From Nematostella vectensis (lineage: Eukaryota > Cnidaria > Anthozoa > Actiniaria > Edwardsiidae), in NCBI RefSeq assembly GCF_932526225.1, contig NC_064037.1, positions 13,591,703 through 13,655,702 on the forward strand: 64,000 nucleotides of DNA, in the 5' to 3' direction. The translations under genes were made by a program, and so were the position numbers. A model generated the notes under the pieces. That model saw only the letters and a program-made list of their open reading frames with translations, had not been told where the DNA came from and did not search any database. The stretch's first letter is position 1, and the number at the start of each line of letters is the position of its first letter. This document shows, piece by piece, positions 11,466-22,205 of this stretch.

Positions 11466-11698
11466 ATTCCGTAGATGTTGTTTTACAGCCGGCTAAGATG
11501 AGCGAATTTGAGTCCCTTGTACCGTCACTTGTCGAGGTATACAGGCTTAAAGCCAAAAATTTTCTAGCGGGCCAACTTCCATTTTATATTAATGTGTGGA
11601 AAACACTTACCTCTGACCCAGAAATTTTGGAAACTATGGCGGGACAGCACATCGATTTTACCACAATTCCTGAACAAACTAATCCTCCTTTTCAGCTA

Positions 11699-12215
11699 AC
11701 ATGGCATGTAGTGGTGTGTGAGTTCTCTAAATCAACGTCCGCAAGAGTTTCTAATAGTACGACAACTCGTTCACGTGCAATCCAGCTCGGCACCTTTCGC
11801 CGCTTTTATTCTTTGTGATACGCGTTCGCACGTAATATTAAAACTAAACGTAAACAAAGTACATAATTACAATCAATAGCTCAATATAAAAAATCTAACG
11901 GGAAATGAACTTACTACTCTTGAGCCTTCATTCTTGGCGACACACATTCATTGGTGACTCTTCGCCATTCTCATAGCCTGCTTGCAGGCGATACTCGGTG
12001 TTATCATCGCGGAAAACCTCGCCCCCAGGAACCGTGCGGCTTAGAATACAATATGGCGCCCGATCATCGAACGGAAAGGGTTTTCCGCGATGATAACACC
12101 GAGTACCGCCTGCAAGCAGGCTACCATTCTCATTCACACACACTCAACAACAACAACACGTGACACTTTTGGCGGCATTTGGGCCGCCTGTGGTGTATCG
12201 ACGCTACATGGCATG
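11699..12215. mobile_element. ~500-bp insertion inside the DIRS polyprotein
   Basis: ACATGGCATG is present at 11699-11708 and again at 12206-12215, bracketing 497 bp of unrelated DNA. Removing the insert plus one copy of the 10-bp repeat (507 bp, a multiple of three) rejoins the RT reading frame exactly, so these are target-site duplications. No clear terminal inverted repeats are seen at its ends. It contains a second, younger element at 11974-12123. Confidence 0.75.
11974..12123. mobile_element. 150-bp Mutator-like MITE nested in the insertion
   Basis: Long inverted arms start TAGCCTGCTTGCAGGC and continue through CTCGGTGTTATCATCGCGGA, spanning ~48 bp each side. It is flanked by a 9-bp direct repeat CCATTCTCA at 11965-11973 and 12124-12132. 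Long arms with 9-bp target duplications are the pattern of Mutator-superfamily elements. No coding capacity. Confidence 0.75.
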
Positions 12216-13973
12216 ACAGTGAGGCAGAGTTAATAGACACAGAGGTGCACAACCTTGTCGCATCAGGTGTCATAGTAGAGACTAGTCACGAACAGGGCGA
12301 ATTTATCTCCCCTATCTTTTTGCAACGCATGATACTCAATCTAAAACAATTAAACAAATTTGTGACTTACCACCATTTTAAAATGGACACTATCTCTACA
12401 GCAGTTGACATGATGAAACCTGACTGTTACATGTGCTCAGTGGACTTAAAATCCGCCTATTATTCAGTTGCAATTGCACCAGAACATCAAAAATTTCTTA
12501 AGTTTTCTTGGCGTGGTAAACTTTACCAGTACACATGTTTTCCAAATGGCCTGGCTTTTTGCCCTAGAAAATTTACCAAGCTACTTAAGCCTGTATACTC
12601 GACACTTCGACAATCTGGTCACCTTTCTGTGGCCTATATCGATGATTCCTACCTGCAGGCAGACAGCTATGAACTTTGTGTTGAGAATGTCATTGATACT
12701 CTTACACTATTTAACAAATTTGGCTTTGTTGTACATCCAGAAAAGTCAGTTCTAGTGCCCACTCAGAAATTGGTTTTCCTTGGGTTTATACTAGACTCTA
12801 CATCTATGACAGTGTCTCTAACACCTGATAAAGCTACCAAACTTAAAGAAACCTGTCAGTTACTCTTGCTTAAAAAACGGCCATCAATCAGAGAAGTGGC
12901 TAAAGTTCTGGGGCTGATGACTTCTAGCTTTCCAGGCATACTTTATGGCCCATTACACTACCGATATCTTGAGATGGACAAAACACAGACCCTTAAAACT
13001 AACAAGGGTAATTTTGACAGCCATATGAGCTTATCACCAGAGGCAATAGAAGACCTTAATTGGTGGATATGTTCAGTTGAGAACGAATGTAAACCAGTCC
13101 GCCATGGGAAGATACAACTTACTTTGGCTACTGATGCTTCAAAAAAGGGGTAGGGTTGCACAGTGCAGGATACTCCCTCGGGGGGTAACTGGACCCCATC
13201 TGAGGCAGAATACCACATAAACTACCTTGAGATCAAGGCAGTCTTTTTGGCTTTACAAGCATTCTCACATATTGTCTCTCACAAATGTGTAAAAATTTTT
13301 GTTGATAATACAACTGCTGTAGCATGTATCAACCAAATGGGAACCTACCATTCTAGAGAGATAAATGCACTTGTAATACAAATTTGGAATTGGTGCATTG
13401 AACATGATACCTGGATAACTGTCGCTCATATTCCCGGGAAAGAAAATATCACTGCAGATAGCGAGTCTAGAAAGCAAAGAAGGGAAACAGAGTTGGCTTT
13501 AGACACTGACATATATACAGCCACAGTGGCTAAACTTCAGATAAAGCCTGACATTGATCTATTTGCATCAAGGCTTAATTTTAAATGCAGAGTCTATATC
13601 TCATATCAACCTGACCCAGGGGCATATGCTGTTAATGCATTTCATACCTCCTGGAAAAACCGGTGTTTTTATGCATTGTCCCCCATGCAGCATTATTCAG
13701 AAAGTTCTGAGTAAAATTTCTGAGGACCCAGGCAACTGGTATCCTAGTTGCCCCTCATTGGCCGACCCAACCATGGTGGCCATTTCTTGCAAGTTTACGT
13801 ATAGAACCACCTCTTATTTTACCCAGAAAGAAGAACACCCTGTACTTACCATCCAGTTCTGAGCTGAGACATCAACTCCACAAGACCCTACAGTTGTTGG
13901 CTTGCCCCCTGTCAGGGAACTGCACACAAGTCAAGGCCTTTCAGCATCAGCTTCCGAAGTTATCCTCCAGTGA

Positions 13974-14891
13974 TGGAGGTTAGGAACACAGAAACAGTAT
14001 CACTCATATCTCAAACAGTGGAATGTTTACTGTAGTCAACGGGAGATTAATCCACTTTTGGCATCTGTGATTGATGGAATAAACTTCCTGGGTGTCTTGT
14101 ACGAGGAACAGCTTCAATACAGTGCTATCAATACAGCTCGTTCAGCATTATCTTCAGTTATATTCCCACCTGGAGGTGGTACGTTTGGGACACACCCATT
14201 GGTCACAAGATTTGTCAGAGGAGTATATAATGCACGCCCAACATTCCCAAGATATCAGGAAATATGGGATGTTGCTGTTGTTCTCAGTTACCTGAAGACC
14301 CTACACCCTCCAGACAAATTATCCGTTATGGAACTGACAATGAAGACTACAATGTTAATTGCCTTATTGTCGGGCCAGCGTTGCCAAACTCTACATGCAT
14401 TGAATATATCCACAATGGACTTAACAGATAAACATTGTATATTTTACATACAGGAACTTTTGAAATTCTCAAGGCCTTCCAAACACTTCGGACGCCTGGA
14501 ACTTAAAGCGTATGAGAATGACAAGCGATTATGTGTTGTTACTATCATCAAAGAATATGTTGAAAGAACAAAGTTGTTGAGGGGCAACGACCCTCGTTTC
14601 CTTATAAGCTTTCAAAAGCCCCATAAGCCAATTTCCACTGACACTATCGGTCGATGGCTTAAGAAAGTTCTTGCAAAGTCTGGTATCAACATCAATAAGT
14701 ACAGTGCCCACAGTACACGTTCTGCATCAATGTCAGCTGGGAAAACTGCAAACATATCCATTAAGACCATAATGGATGCCGCAGGATGGTCTAATGTAGG
14801 AACTTTCAGAACATACTATGACAAACCAATAACCCAAGAGCCAGATAATTTTGGTGTTAACCTGTTACATGCAGTGGACTCTGATGTTTAA
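13974..14891 (+). CDS. DIRS tyrosine recombinase
   Basis: The frame is open from 13974 (just after a TGA) to the stop at 14889-14891, ~305 codons. No ATG is evident at its 5' end, so the start is uncertain and it may originally have been joined to another frame. Catalytic signature in order: GQRCQTL (Arg ~14379), a Lys-rich beta region, SAHSTRS with the H-x-x-R pair (~14709-14720), and the nucleophile region TFRTYYDK (~14805-14828). Family knowledge: this enzyme recombines the circular cDNA into the genome without target duplication. It is the best preserved ORF of the element. Confidence 0.85.
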   Translation, partial: WRLGTQKQYHSYLKQWNVYCSQREINPLLASVIDGINFLGVLYEEQLQYSAINTARSALSSVIFPPGGGTFGTHPLVTRFVRGVYNARPTFPRYQEIWDVAVVLSYLKTLHPPDKLSVMELTMKTTMLIALLSGQRCQTLHALNISTMDLTDKHCIFYIQELLKFSRPSKHFGRLELKAYENDKRLCVVTIIKEYVERTKLLRGNDPRFLISFQKPHKPISTDTIGRWLKKVLAKSGININKYSAHSTRSASMSAGKTANISIKTIMDAAGWSNVGTFRTYYDKPITQEPDNFGVNLLHAVDSDV

Positions 14892-14943
14892 TGTGATAAT
14901 AAAAACCTTACTGAGAATTGCTCATGACCATTTGCTTTAAAAT

Positions 14944-14990
14944 CTCACACGTGACTTCGCAGCGACTATTGACCAATGGCGAAGTAGAAT
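14944..14990. repeat. DIRS internal complementary region
   Basis: The reverse complement contains TTCTACTTCGCCATTG and GCGAAGTCACGTGTGA, which match the outer left terminus at 10291-10318. It lies just after the recombinase ORF, the standard place for this template region. Confidence 0.7.
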
Positions 14991-15081
14991 TTGGAAATTA
15001 AACTTCCCTTTTTTATTTATACAAATATTGTACCCTACCCTATCTATTATAATCAAAAATGGCCATTCGCAACTTTAAATA

Positions 15082-15150
15082 CTGCCTGCTTGCTTTCGCG
15101 CGCGCTATCTCACACGTGACTTCTCGCTCCTGCCCAATAGCTCGTAGAAT
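15082..15150. repeat. Right inverted terminal repeat of the DIRS element
   Basis: CTGCCTGCTTGCTTTCGCGCGCGCTATCTCACACGTGACTT (split here; positions 15082-15122) mirrors the left terminus, and GTAGAAT near 15144 mirrors ATTCTAC at the left. Confidence 0.75.
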
Positions 15151-16640
15151 TACAATCAAACTTCACCTTGCAGGTAAGTCCCGTTTAATTTCTAAATTTT
15201 AAGGAAACAATTGCCGTAGTGGAACCTCGCTGTAGGGTCACTGCTCAATAAGGGAGCGACCTAGACCTAACTAGAGACCTAGTTTTCAATAGTGTTGACG
15301 GGGTCACAATGAAAGAATTAATTGATAAGATAAGATAACTCTGCACATTTCCTAATTGGCTAGGTGGCCACGGTAGATCGCGTCGTATCAGATAACACGA
15401 TTCTCGCATCCTTATTGGCTACTCATCAAAAATCTCAACGGAGAGTCTCTTGGCGGTATTCTCCACCATATTACCGTATTCAATTACCACACGACGTTTG
15501 ATACATTCCTCATTATCCGGCACCGGAGATAATTTTTCACGCATTTTAATGCATGTAGAAATTTATGGTTGTGACTAGTGGTAGAAAGTTGTAATTTATG
15601 GTTGCATGAAACAACCACAACAGTGCCCTTGCATTACGACAGCCCAGCCAATAAAAACAAGTATTGAAAAGGAGTGCCTATCCCTGACAAAAACAACACA
15701 AGTTTGGCGGTAATATTTGTGGCGGCCTATGAGGATGGACGATAATATGATAACGGTGTTTATTCATAGAGGATAATGTTGTTGATGATGACAGTAAAAA
15801 TGATTTATGATCATATTGATGATGCAGGGCCGTAGCATGGGGTGGGGCACGTGCTCCCTACAATATTTAAAAGAATATATATAAAGAAAAGGCCAGTAGA
15901 GGAGTGGCTGTGCACCCCATTGTTTTCTTAATGTTTCAGTATCGTGCCCCCCCCCCCCCCCAATAATTCGAGGCTATGCGATGAAAGTAGCAGACGCTTC
16001 TCTGTATAACACGAACATAGCCAGTGTGGTTGTAACTAAAATTTAAAAAATGTTATTGTTTATTGCTTGTGGTTTTCTCATATGCATGTCAGCCCTTTGT
16101 CCATACAATGGGTGTCCTCTTTGCTGCACACACGGATCCACTTATTCGTCGCCGGGGATGGCTGCAAAAGCCGCTTCTTTACCCGAAATCGAATATTGAC
16201 AGGGAGATACTTAGCCCCTACAATTCCATGCCTAGAAAGGTAAAATAAGAACTTGTTTCCCAACAGGGTCGTAGTGCTGGGTTGGCACTGGGGGCACATA
16301 CCCCCCCCCCCCCCCCTCCCTCCCCAATATTCCGAGGTCTGTTACAGCTCTGTTGAAATGTCCTTATACAGCTGGAAATGTAAAGCTAAAATGTCCGGCC
16401 AAAACAGCTGCATGTGTAACTAAATGCGTATAACCGAAAGTCTTATTTCACAACCGCCGAGAGAAACGCCAGAGAGAACCATCAGGATGTGATAAATGGG
16501 GGGGGGGGTGCTCCAGGCTGGAATTTTATTATTGCATCCAACTGTTTTATATATTACCGACACAAATGAAACACTAAACCTAAAACTATAAATGTCATGT
16601 TTTCACGGAAAATGACAAGTCGGTATGTGTGAGATTTACT
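15151..16640. other. Intergenic, low-complexity patches
   Basis: No gene recognised. Poly-C runs occur at ~15948-15961 and ~16301-16321, each beside phrases such as GCCGTAGCATGG or GGGTCGTAGTGC that look like decayed repeats. A poly-G run lies at ~16498-16508. Confidence 0.5.
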
Positions 16641-16654
16641 TGAACTAGGCGCCA

Positions 16655-17145
16655 GCTTTACGAATTAGGTTGTTGTAGAAAATGCCGTTTGCCCACAGGT
16701 AGCCCAGGCAACGGTTGCTTGTTCGTAGCTCGGAATTCGGCTGTTCTGCTGAGAGGGGACGAGTAAAGCGTTTTTTGTAGAATTTTGTCAATAAAATTGC
16801 CTTAAAACTTAGAACATGCCTTAATTTTATTAATTTTATTATTGAATTTCGACGACATTTGAGCGCTACCGAAAATGGCGCCTCCAACCTTGTTTCTTTC
16901 CTTAGGAGGGGGAGAGAAGTCATAAATCCCGTTAAGAAAACCCCCCCAATTCGTGAATTTGACAACCACAAGGCATGTTTTAAGTTCTAAGGCAATTTTA
17001 TTGACAACATTTCACACAAAAAAAAACGCTTTACACGTCCCCTCTCAGAACAGCCGAATTCCGAGCTACGAACAAGCAACCATTGCCTGGGCTACCTGTG
17101 GTTTGCCACGAATGGCTTTTACGAATTGTTGTCACAATTGGCTCA
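16655..17145. repeat. Large inverted repeat (~170-bp arms)
   Basis: 16655-16830 and 16965-17145 are inverted copies: GCTCGGAATTCGGCTGTTCT, GGTAGCCCAGGCAA and AATAAAATTGCCTTA recur in opposite orientation. The ~135-bp centre contains a GAAAATGGCGCC segment. It is likely a foldback DNA element. Open frames over it are by-products. Confidence 0.75.
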
Positions 17146-17642
17146 CCCCTTAGATAAAAAAATGTTTCGAGTCTATTAGCGGTATTCCCAGGCGATATAT
17201 TGATTTCTTATTATTGGAAGTCACGAAAAAAAATTCTGGAAAGTCGACCACCGGGCTAGGACTTTGTCAATGTAAAAAATATACTGTACTTACTTATTGA
17301 CGCTCAATCGAAGAATCATCGATTCTGTCGTTGGATTTCTTATCGTTTGGACGTTTTTTTCAAAGTTCTTTTCAATAATATGCCATTTTGTACGCTTCTT
17401 TTGAGTACATTTAGGTTTCAATGCCCAGTTAAATATCTGGAAAAGGGCAAACAATGTCTTGTGTTAATTATATCATGACATGTCGCGAGAAACAGCGCAA
17501 GCATTTATGAAGATGAACATGAAATTGTGAATAATTCATGATCTCGCTGGCATTTTTTTCTAACGGCCCCTGAAACCAAAGTTGGCTTCCGTTGGCTTAG
17601 TTGCCAGGATTTGTTTTGAGCCCGCAGTGGTTGAGCGATGGA

Positions 17643-17720
17643 AGGACATTGAGCCTCAGGGGCGTGGCAGGACATAGAGTCTCAGGGGCGTGGCAGGACA
17701 TAGAGGCTCAGGGGCGTGGC
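17643..17720. repeat. 26-bp tandem repeat, three copies
   Basis: The unit AGGACATAGAG(T/G)CTCAGGGGCGTGGC is repeated three times with a few substitutions. Confidence 0.85.
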
Positions 17721-17860
17721 AGGGGAATATATTTGCCCCCCTCGGTTGACCCTTACCTTTCACTCTGCTAACCTTTGCCGGCAGCGCCAGTTAATTTCAC
17801 CTTTTCAACCAGAGTACATCATCCCATCATGAAAAAAAATACATACACATAACTGCTAAC

Positions 17861-20285
17861 CTCGTGATTGCCATCGCCTGGATAAGGAGGAAAAAGAAAG
17901 TTCCCGAGGCCATACGCTATTAGTGTGTTGCCATGGAAACAGTGCTTTACAATCCTGTGCGAATGCGACCCTATCACCATAGATACGTTAAGTGCAGCAA
18001 GTTCCCGGGCTGTTTGTCTTTGGTTCGCTGAGGGTAACACTTCGTACTCTTCTCCCCAGTGAAGGAAGACCACAATGACATCAGGGGATTCTGACTTAAA
18101 AGTAATGCATTTAAATTGAATAAGATTGCAATTTATTAATAATAATGTATTGCATTTATATTTCGCAATTATCAATATATAAATTTTTAGCTGCGCATAA
18201 TCAGGGGATTCTGATTGTTATAAATGGTGACTGGTAAATGATAATCTTGTTAAGAGCGAGAATAGTGATTTTAATAATGCAGGATGATAACGATGGTGAT
18301 GAAGAATTATGAACATAATTAACGAAAATAGGAAAAGTATAATGTGGTGGCTGAGAAAATTGTTGTCAGCGTTTAAATCACGACTCAACTAGCATATCAC
18401 TTTACACCTTTCTTCCCTCACAGCTTTAGTCACTATTACTTCGTTCTTATATTTTCTATTTTGTCTCTTTAGTTAATCATATTTTCCTTTTGAACTTAAG
18501 AAACGTACAGAAGACGCCCATTAATTGTGACCCTTGCAAGGTAACCCAGTTTCGCCATCACTTAAAGTGATCTGTGTTGGAGGTGGCGAATGGTCAATAC
18601 AAGAAATTCCGAGACTGCGAGGAGAAGGCGGTTTTGAAAATCCAGGAAAACGAGACCGATAATAAGACGTCGAACCTCTAAAATCCGAAATCTCGATGCC
18701 TTAGAATTTGCCGAGAAAATCAATATTTATAGGGTTTTCTGTGGTGTGTGATACCGTGTCCCGTTTGCCTTGCTCGCGGTACACCAACGAGCATAGGAAA
18801 TCCGATACGGACGCTAGTGTCTACGTCACTTATTACTTACTTGTTTAAGTGCGCGAACATCGCGCTTGGTGGCGTATTTGGTGTAGTAAGCAGGGCCTGA
18901 TGAAAACTCTTTTCTTGACTGACATAATGCATCCCGAGTGCAGTAAGCGAGAAACGCGATCTTCACGCCGCGGATGACCTTGATAACCGGAACCTTGCGA
19001 ACAATTTGAGATACGTATGAACACCGAGGATAGATATAGAAAGAAAACAGAGCACGCACAAACGCTTATGAGGAAGCAAACAAAAGCATTTCCCAGACTA
19101 TATTGGTTTGCCTGTGGTGCGTTAAGGATTTCATAGACTATAACTGGTTTACCTGTGGTCCGTCAAGGACTTATTCCTAGACTATGTTTGGTTTACCTTT
19201 GATGCGTCAAGGATTTCATAGACACTATAATTGGTTTACCTGTGGTGCGTCAAGGGAATGGTTTACCTGTGGTTTATCAAGGACTAATTCCTAGACTATA
19301 ATTGGTTTCCCTGTGGTGCGTCAAGGATTTCATAGACCTGGTTTACCTGTGGTGCGTCAAGGATTTCATAAACTATCATATCAATATTTTGGTGACCTTA
19401 AAACCCGCTCGGTCAATCTCTTGGAGGCCTGGGTCTAAGAAGTTTATAGGATTAGTAAGAAAAAGATTTGACCAAGCAAGCAAGTTTTGCTTAATAATTT
19501 TTGCCGCGAGTCTCAAATTAACAGGAATCAGTATTTTTCACCATGTTTTCTGGAGATCGGGGAGCGGGAAAACTTAAGCTCTTCTAAATATGGGCATCTA
19601 TGCCCATATAAGGCCATACATACGAAGGACACTATCCATGGGGAATATGTTTGATATGGATTGGTTTACCTGTGGTTCGTCAAGGACTTATTCCTAGACT
19701 ATAATTAGTTTACTTCCAGTGCGTCAAGGATTTTATAGACTATGATTGGTTTACCTGTGGTGCGTCAAATCGACCATAGCTATATCCCATTGGAATCAAT
19801 CCCAGGCTCCTGAGAGTCTTCACGGTCGTGTTAGCCGAGATCTCGTTGAAATCATTGAGATGGTTATTGGCTACAGATATTATATCGTAGCCAGCGAATC
19901 TGTTGTGAAAAATAATATGTGTCTAAGGGTGGGTTGAAACTGCTGGCGGAAAACTCTTATATAACAGAGCTTTATAATGCTCGACATGTCGCCTAGTTAA
20001 GCCAGGCCATAAATGTATCTCAATCCATACCTTAGTGCTAATCCGCTATCCAATGTTGATCTCAATGAAACACCCGATATGACCTTCAAACGATTTTTTA
20101 CTGTTTCGTCCTTTTTTTGTATAAACGGTGACTCATAGTTCCCAATGGCTATGTCAGCTTGTCGGAGATATGGGGCGACCTTGGCGAGAGCCTCGTTATA
20201 TTTATAGTAGCCCTTTTCGGCGTAGTATCGAACAGCGCCGCCAAAACTCACATCTCCAGTGAAGACCAACGATACTGTTCCACTA
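17861..20285 (-). CDS. CapA / PGA_cap domain protein, partial
   Basis: Four minus-strand exons are supported by splice sites and matching phases: 20285-20031, 19899-19755, 18993-18841 and 18094-17861. Motifs in order: FTGDVSFGG, GNYESPF (exon 1), VANNHLND (exon 2), GVKIAFLAYC (exon 3), then FLHWGEEY, IGSHSHRI and AYGLGNFLF (exon 4). These are the conserved blocks of the capsule-synthesis CapA family (metallophosphatase-like fold), found in bacteria for polyglutamate capsule and also present in many invertebrates with unknown function. Exon joins: phase 2 (AG|A) between the first two, phase 0 elsewhere. The 5' exon may start upstream of 20285; an open frame there begins with a hydrophobic stretch (from 20380), but a strong acceptor precedes 20285. 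3' exons below 17861 were not recognised. Confidence 0.75.
19097..19770 (-). repeat. Minisatellite built from the CapA exon end and its 5' splice site
   Basis: Ten copies of a 27-44 bp unit read, on the minus strand, TTGACGCACCACAG|GTAAACCA followed by ATAGTCTATGAAATCC. The copy at 19749-19770 is the genuine end of the exon at 19755 with its donor. The others lie in the intron at 19097-19380 and 19660-19745, split by ~280 bp of unrelated sequence. Each copy keeps an apparently usable donor. Confidence 0.85.
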
Positions 20286-20858
20286 CTGGCAACAAAAAAT
20301 GTGTTAGAAGAGTGAATAAAGGAATGGAAAGATAGAAAAAAGATAGACGTAAGAAAAGGCCCAAAAGCAAGATCAAACACCTCACTCTAAAACACTGGTC
20401 CTTACCAGTGGAAAATGTCATCACAATTTTACGGTTGGCTATTATAAGATTAAGATGTCTTTTAGTAAGGTTTTGATAGAAAACACCCTGTTACGGAAAT
20501 TAAATTTCAATGAAATCCCTCTCAGTTTGGTTTGGCTTACCGGGCAAGGGTTTGGAAAATGTTAATGGTTGTGTGCTCACAAATCGGTGTTAAGGTGGCA
20601 ACGCCACGACCACGTAATGGTCGTCTTTCATAATCGCCGAAAAGCGTTCATTTTTGACATCTAAATCATCGGACATTTAAACCGTCTATTATTTCTCGTT
20701 TACGCTGGCCAATGTTGTTAAAATAAACCGTAATTCACAATGCTATATAAACGATAAAAGAAACACAATAATTTAATTGCTACACACTTTTGTTGACATT
20801 TAAAAGATTTTCATTTGAGAAACAAGCGAACAATTTTTTTTTTTTAACGGATGGTCAA

Positions 20859-21095
20859 ATGATTACCTTTTTAAGGCGGTACGCGTCAGTGTCGAGCAAA
20901 CCGAAGTCACCAAGCTCGCAAATACTACCATTACAGCCGATTTCATCTTCGCCAATACAGCACGATAAACACGAGTTGGAAAAACTGTTCACAGGTGTTA
21001 AGTACCATAAAGAAAAAAAACAGGTGTCAAAAGGGCACAAAAAGGGATCAGTTCCGCAAAATATCTCTTCCGCAGCCCGTTTTTTTTCTGGCTAG
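20859..21095 (+). CDS. Unrecognised small ORF with mitochondrial-targeting-like start
   Basis: 78 codons from the ATG at 20859. The N-terminus ITFLRRYASVSSKP is Arg/Ser-rich without acids, like a mitochondrial presequence. The rest is Ser/Pro then Lys-rich. There is no family match I can name, and no splice or polyA support. GTTCACAGGTGTTAA inside it recurs at ~21392, so it may be part of a repeat. Confidence 0.25.
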   Translation: MITFLRRYASVSSKPKSPSSQILPLQPISSSPIQHDKHELEKLFTGVKYHKEKKQVSKGHKKGSVPQNISSAARFFSG

Positions 21096-21119
21096 GAAGA
21101 TGTTAGACCACTCGCAAAT

Positions 21120-22205
21120 TTGTGTAGTCGAACTAGTTGGGCTTGGAATGTTTTGGTGCACTGGAGCGGTTATACGGGCAACTATTCATGTGCTAAGAAT
21201 CCTAACCACTTATGGCTAGGAAAAAAAGAAATGGTCTCCTGGGAAAAAGAGAACAGATAATCTTCTCCTAGCAACTTTTTAAATGAACATATTTGGCATC
21301 AGAAAATATTCAAACGACGAAATATGCCATTTTAACGTGTTTCGGGAATGGGGGGGCACGAGTTGGACAAACGAATTTAAAGAGAAAGATTTGTTCACAG
21401 GTGTTAAATACCCGCAAAGCATCTTTTAATTGAGCTACAATCATATGAAGGTAGAGAAAAAGACATGGTGATGTAAACTATTTTCGTGATTCTTGAAAAG
21501 CCTAAAAACAAATTTATGATTCGTGATCAAGTACTCTATATTGATCCGTGATAGGGGATATGTTTACTTTCGTGATCCGTGATAACGCTTGACAAAATTC
21601 GTTAGAATACCGTAGACGAGAATAAATGCCACAAAATGATTGACTAGAAAAACCTTTGCAGTTGTTAAAAAAATGCAATTCTAGGCTGTCTAGAATTTAC
21701 TTCGTAAATTCTTACTTTCGGATCATAAGTTAACTTTTAAGCATCTTGAGAATACGTCATGTAGCGAAGGTAATCAATCCTCTTAGGAGATATTCAATTG
21801 TAGTGTCATTTATCTTGCTTTTTAATTATTCAAATTGGTTTTCCGGACTAGCTCTGTGTTATTATATCGATGTGGGGGTAAAGACGGGGTGAAGCGATAA
21901 AAATTTTAGAGTATAAAAAACTTCGTAACTCAATGGCATACAACGAGCACCCCTTCCAAAAACACGTTAAAATGGTATATTTCGTCGTTTCAATATGTTC
22001 TGATGCCAAAATATCCATTTTAAAAGTTGGTGGGGGAAAATTACCGCTTCCTTTTCCCCAGGAGGGGCCATTCCTTTTTCAAGCCAGCAGTGGTTAGGAA
22101 TTTTAGCACATAAATAATTGCCTCTTATAACCGATCGAGAAGACTTTTCCCTAAGCATTCACTCCAGCTCCCCAAAAAATATTCCCAGCACAACTAGTTC
22201 GACTC
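21120..22205. repeat. Large inverted repeat with ~250-bp arms
   Basis: Arms at ~21120-21365 and ~21945-22205 are imperfect inverted copies (CGAACTAGTTG, CATGTGCTAA/CCTAACCACT, TTTGGCATCAGAA, CGACGAAATAT, TTTTAACGTGTTT). The centre of ~580 bp is AT-rich and non-coding. It is likely a foldback DNA transposon remnant. Confidence 0.7.

Larger units (their letters stand above)
11498..13862 (+). pseudogene. DIRS reverse transcriptase / RNase H polyprotein, interrupted
   Basis: The pre-RT segment lies at 11498-11698. After a 507-bp interruption the RT resumes at 12206. RT landmarks: catalytic SVDLKSAYYSV (~12437), FPNGLAFCP, and YIDD (~12635) followed by SYLQ. The RNase H region follows: the tryptophan codon in the TDASKKG(W)G motif is mutated to TAG at 13151-13153, then IKAVFLALQAF, FVDNTTAV and HIPGKENITAD. 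The C-terminal DIRS-type block DIDLFASRLN..PDPGAYAV is at 13549-13640, after which the frame shifts near 13685 into the 13554-13862 frame. The pieces before and after the insertion and the TAG share one frame. Enzyme class is certain from motifs; activity is excluded by the lesions. Confidence 0.85.
10291..15150 (+). mobile_element. DIRS-type tyrosine-recombinase retrotransposon, decayed
   Basis: The order is gag-like ORF, reverse transcriptase/RNase H, then tyrosine recombinase. Inverted terminal repeats: 10291-10353 and the reverse complement of 15082-15150, sharing ATTCTAC...GAAGTCACGTGTGAGATAGCGCGCGCGAAAG (split here). An internal complementary region at 14944-14990 is complementary to the outer left end (CTACTTCGCCATT and GAAGTCACGTGTGA). 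Inverted termini plus an internal complementary region are diagnostic of the DIRS1 group, which integrates through circular DNA without target duplications. Frameshifts, a stop codon and a nested insertion show that it is dead. Confidence 0.85.
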
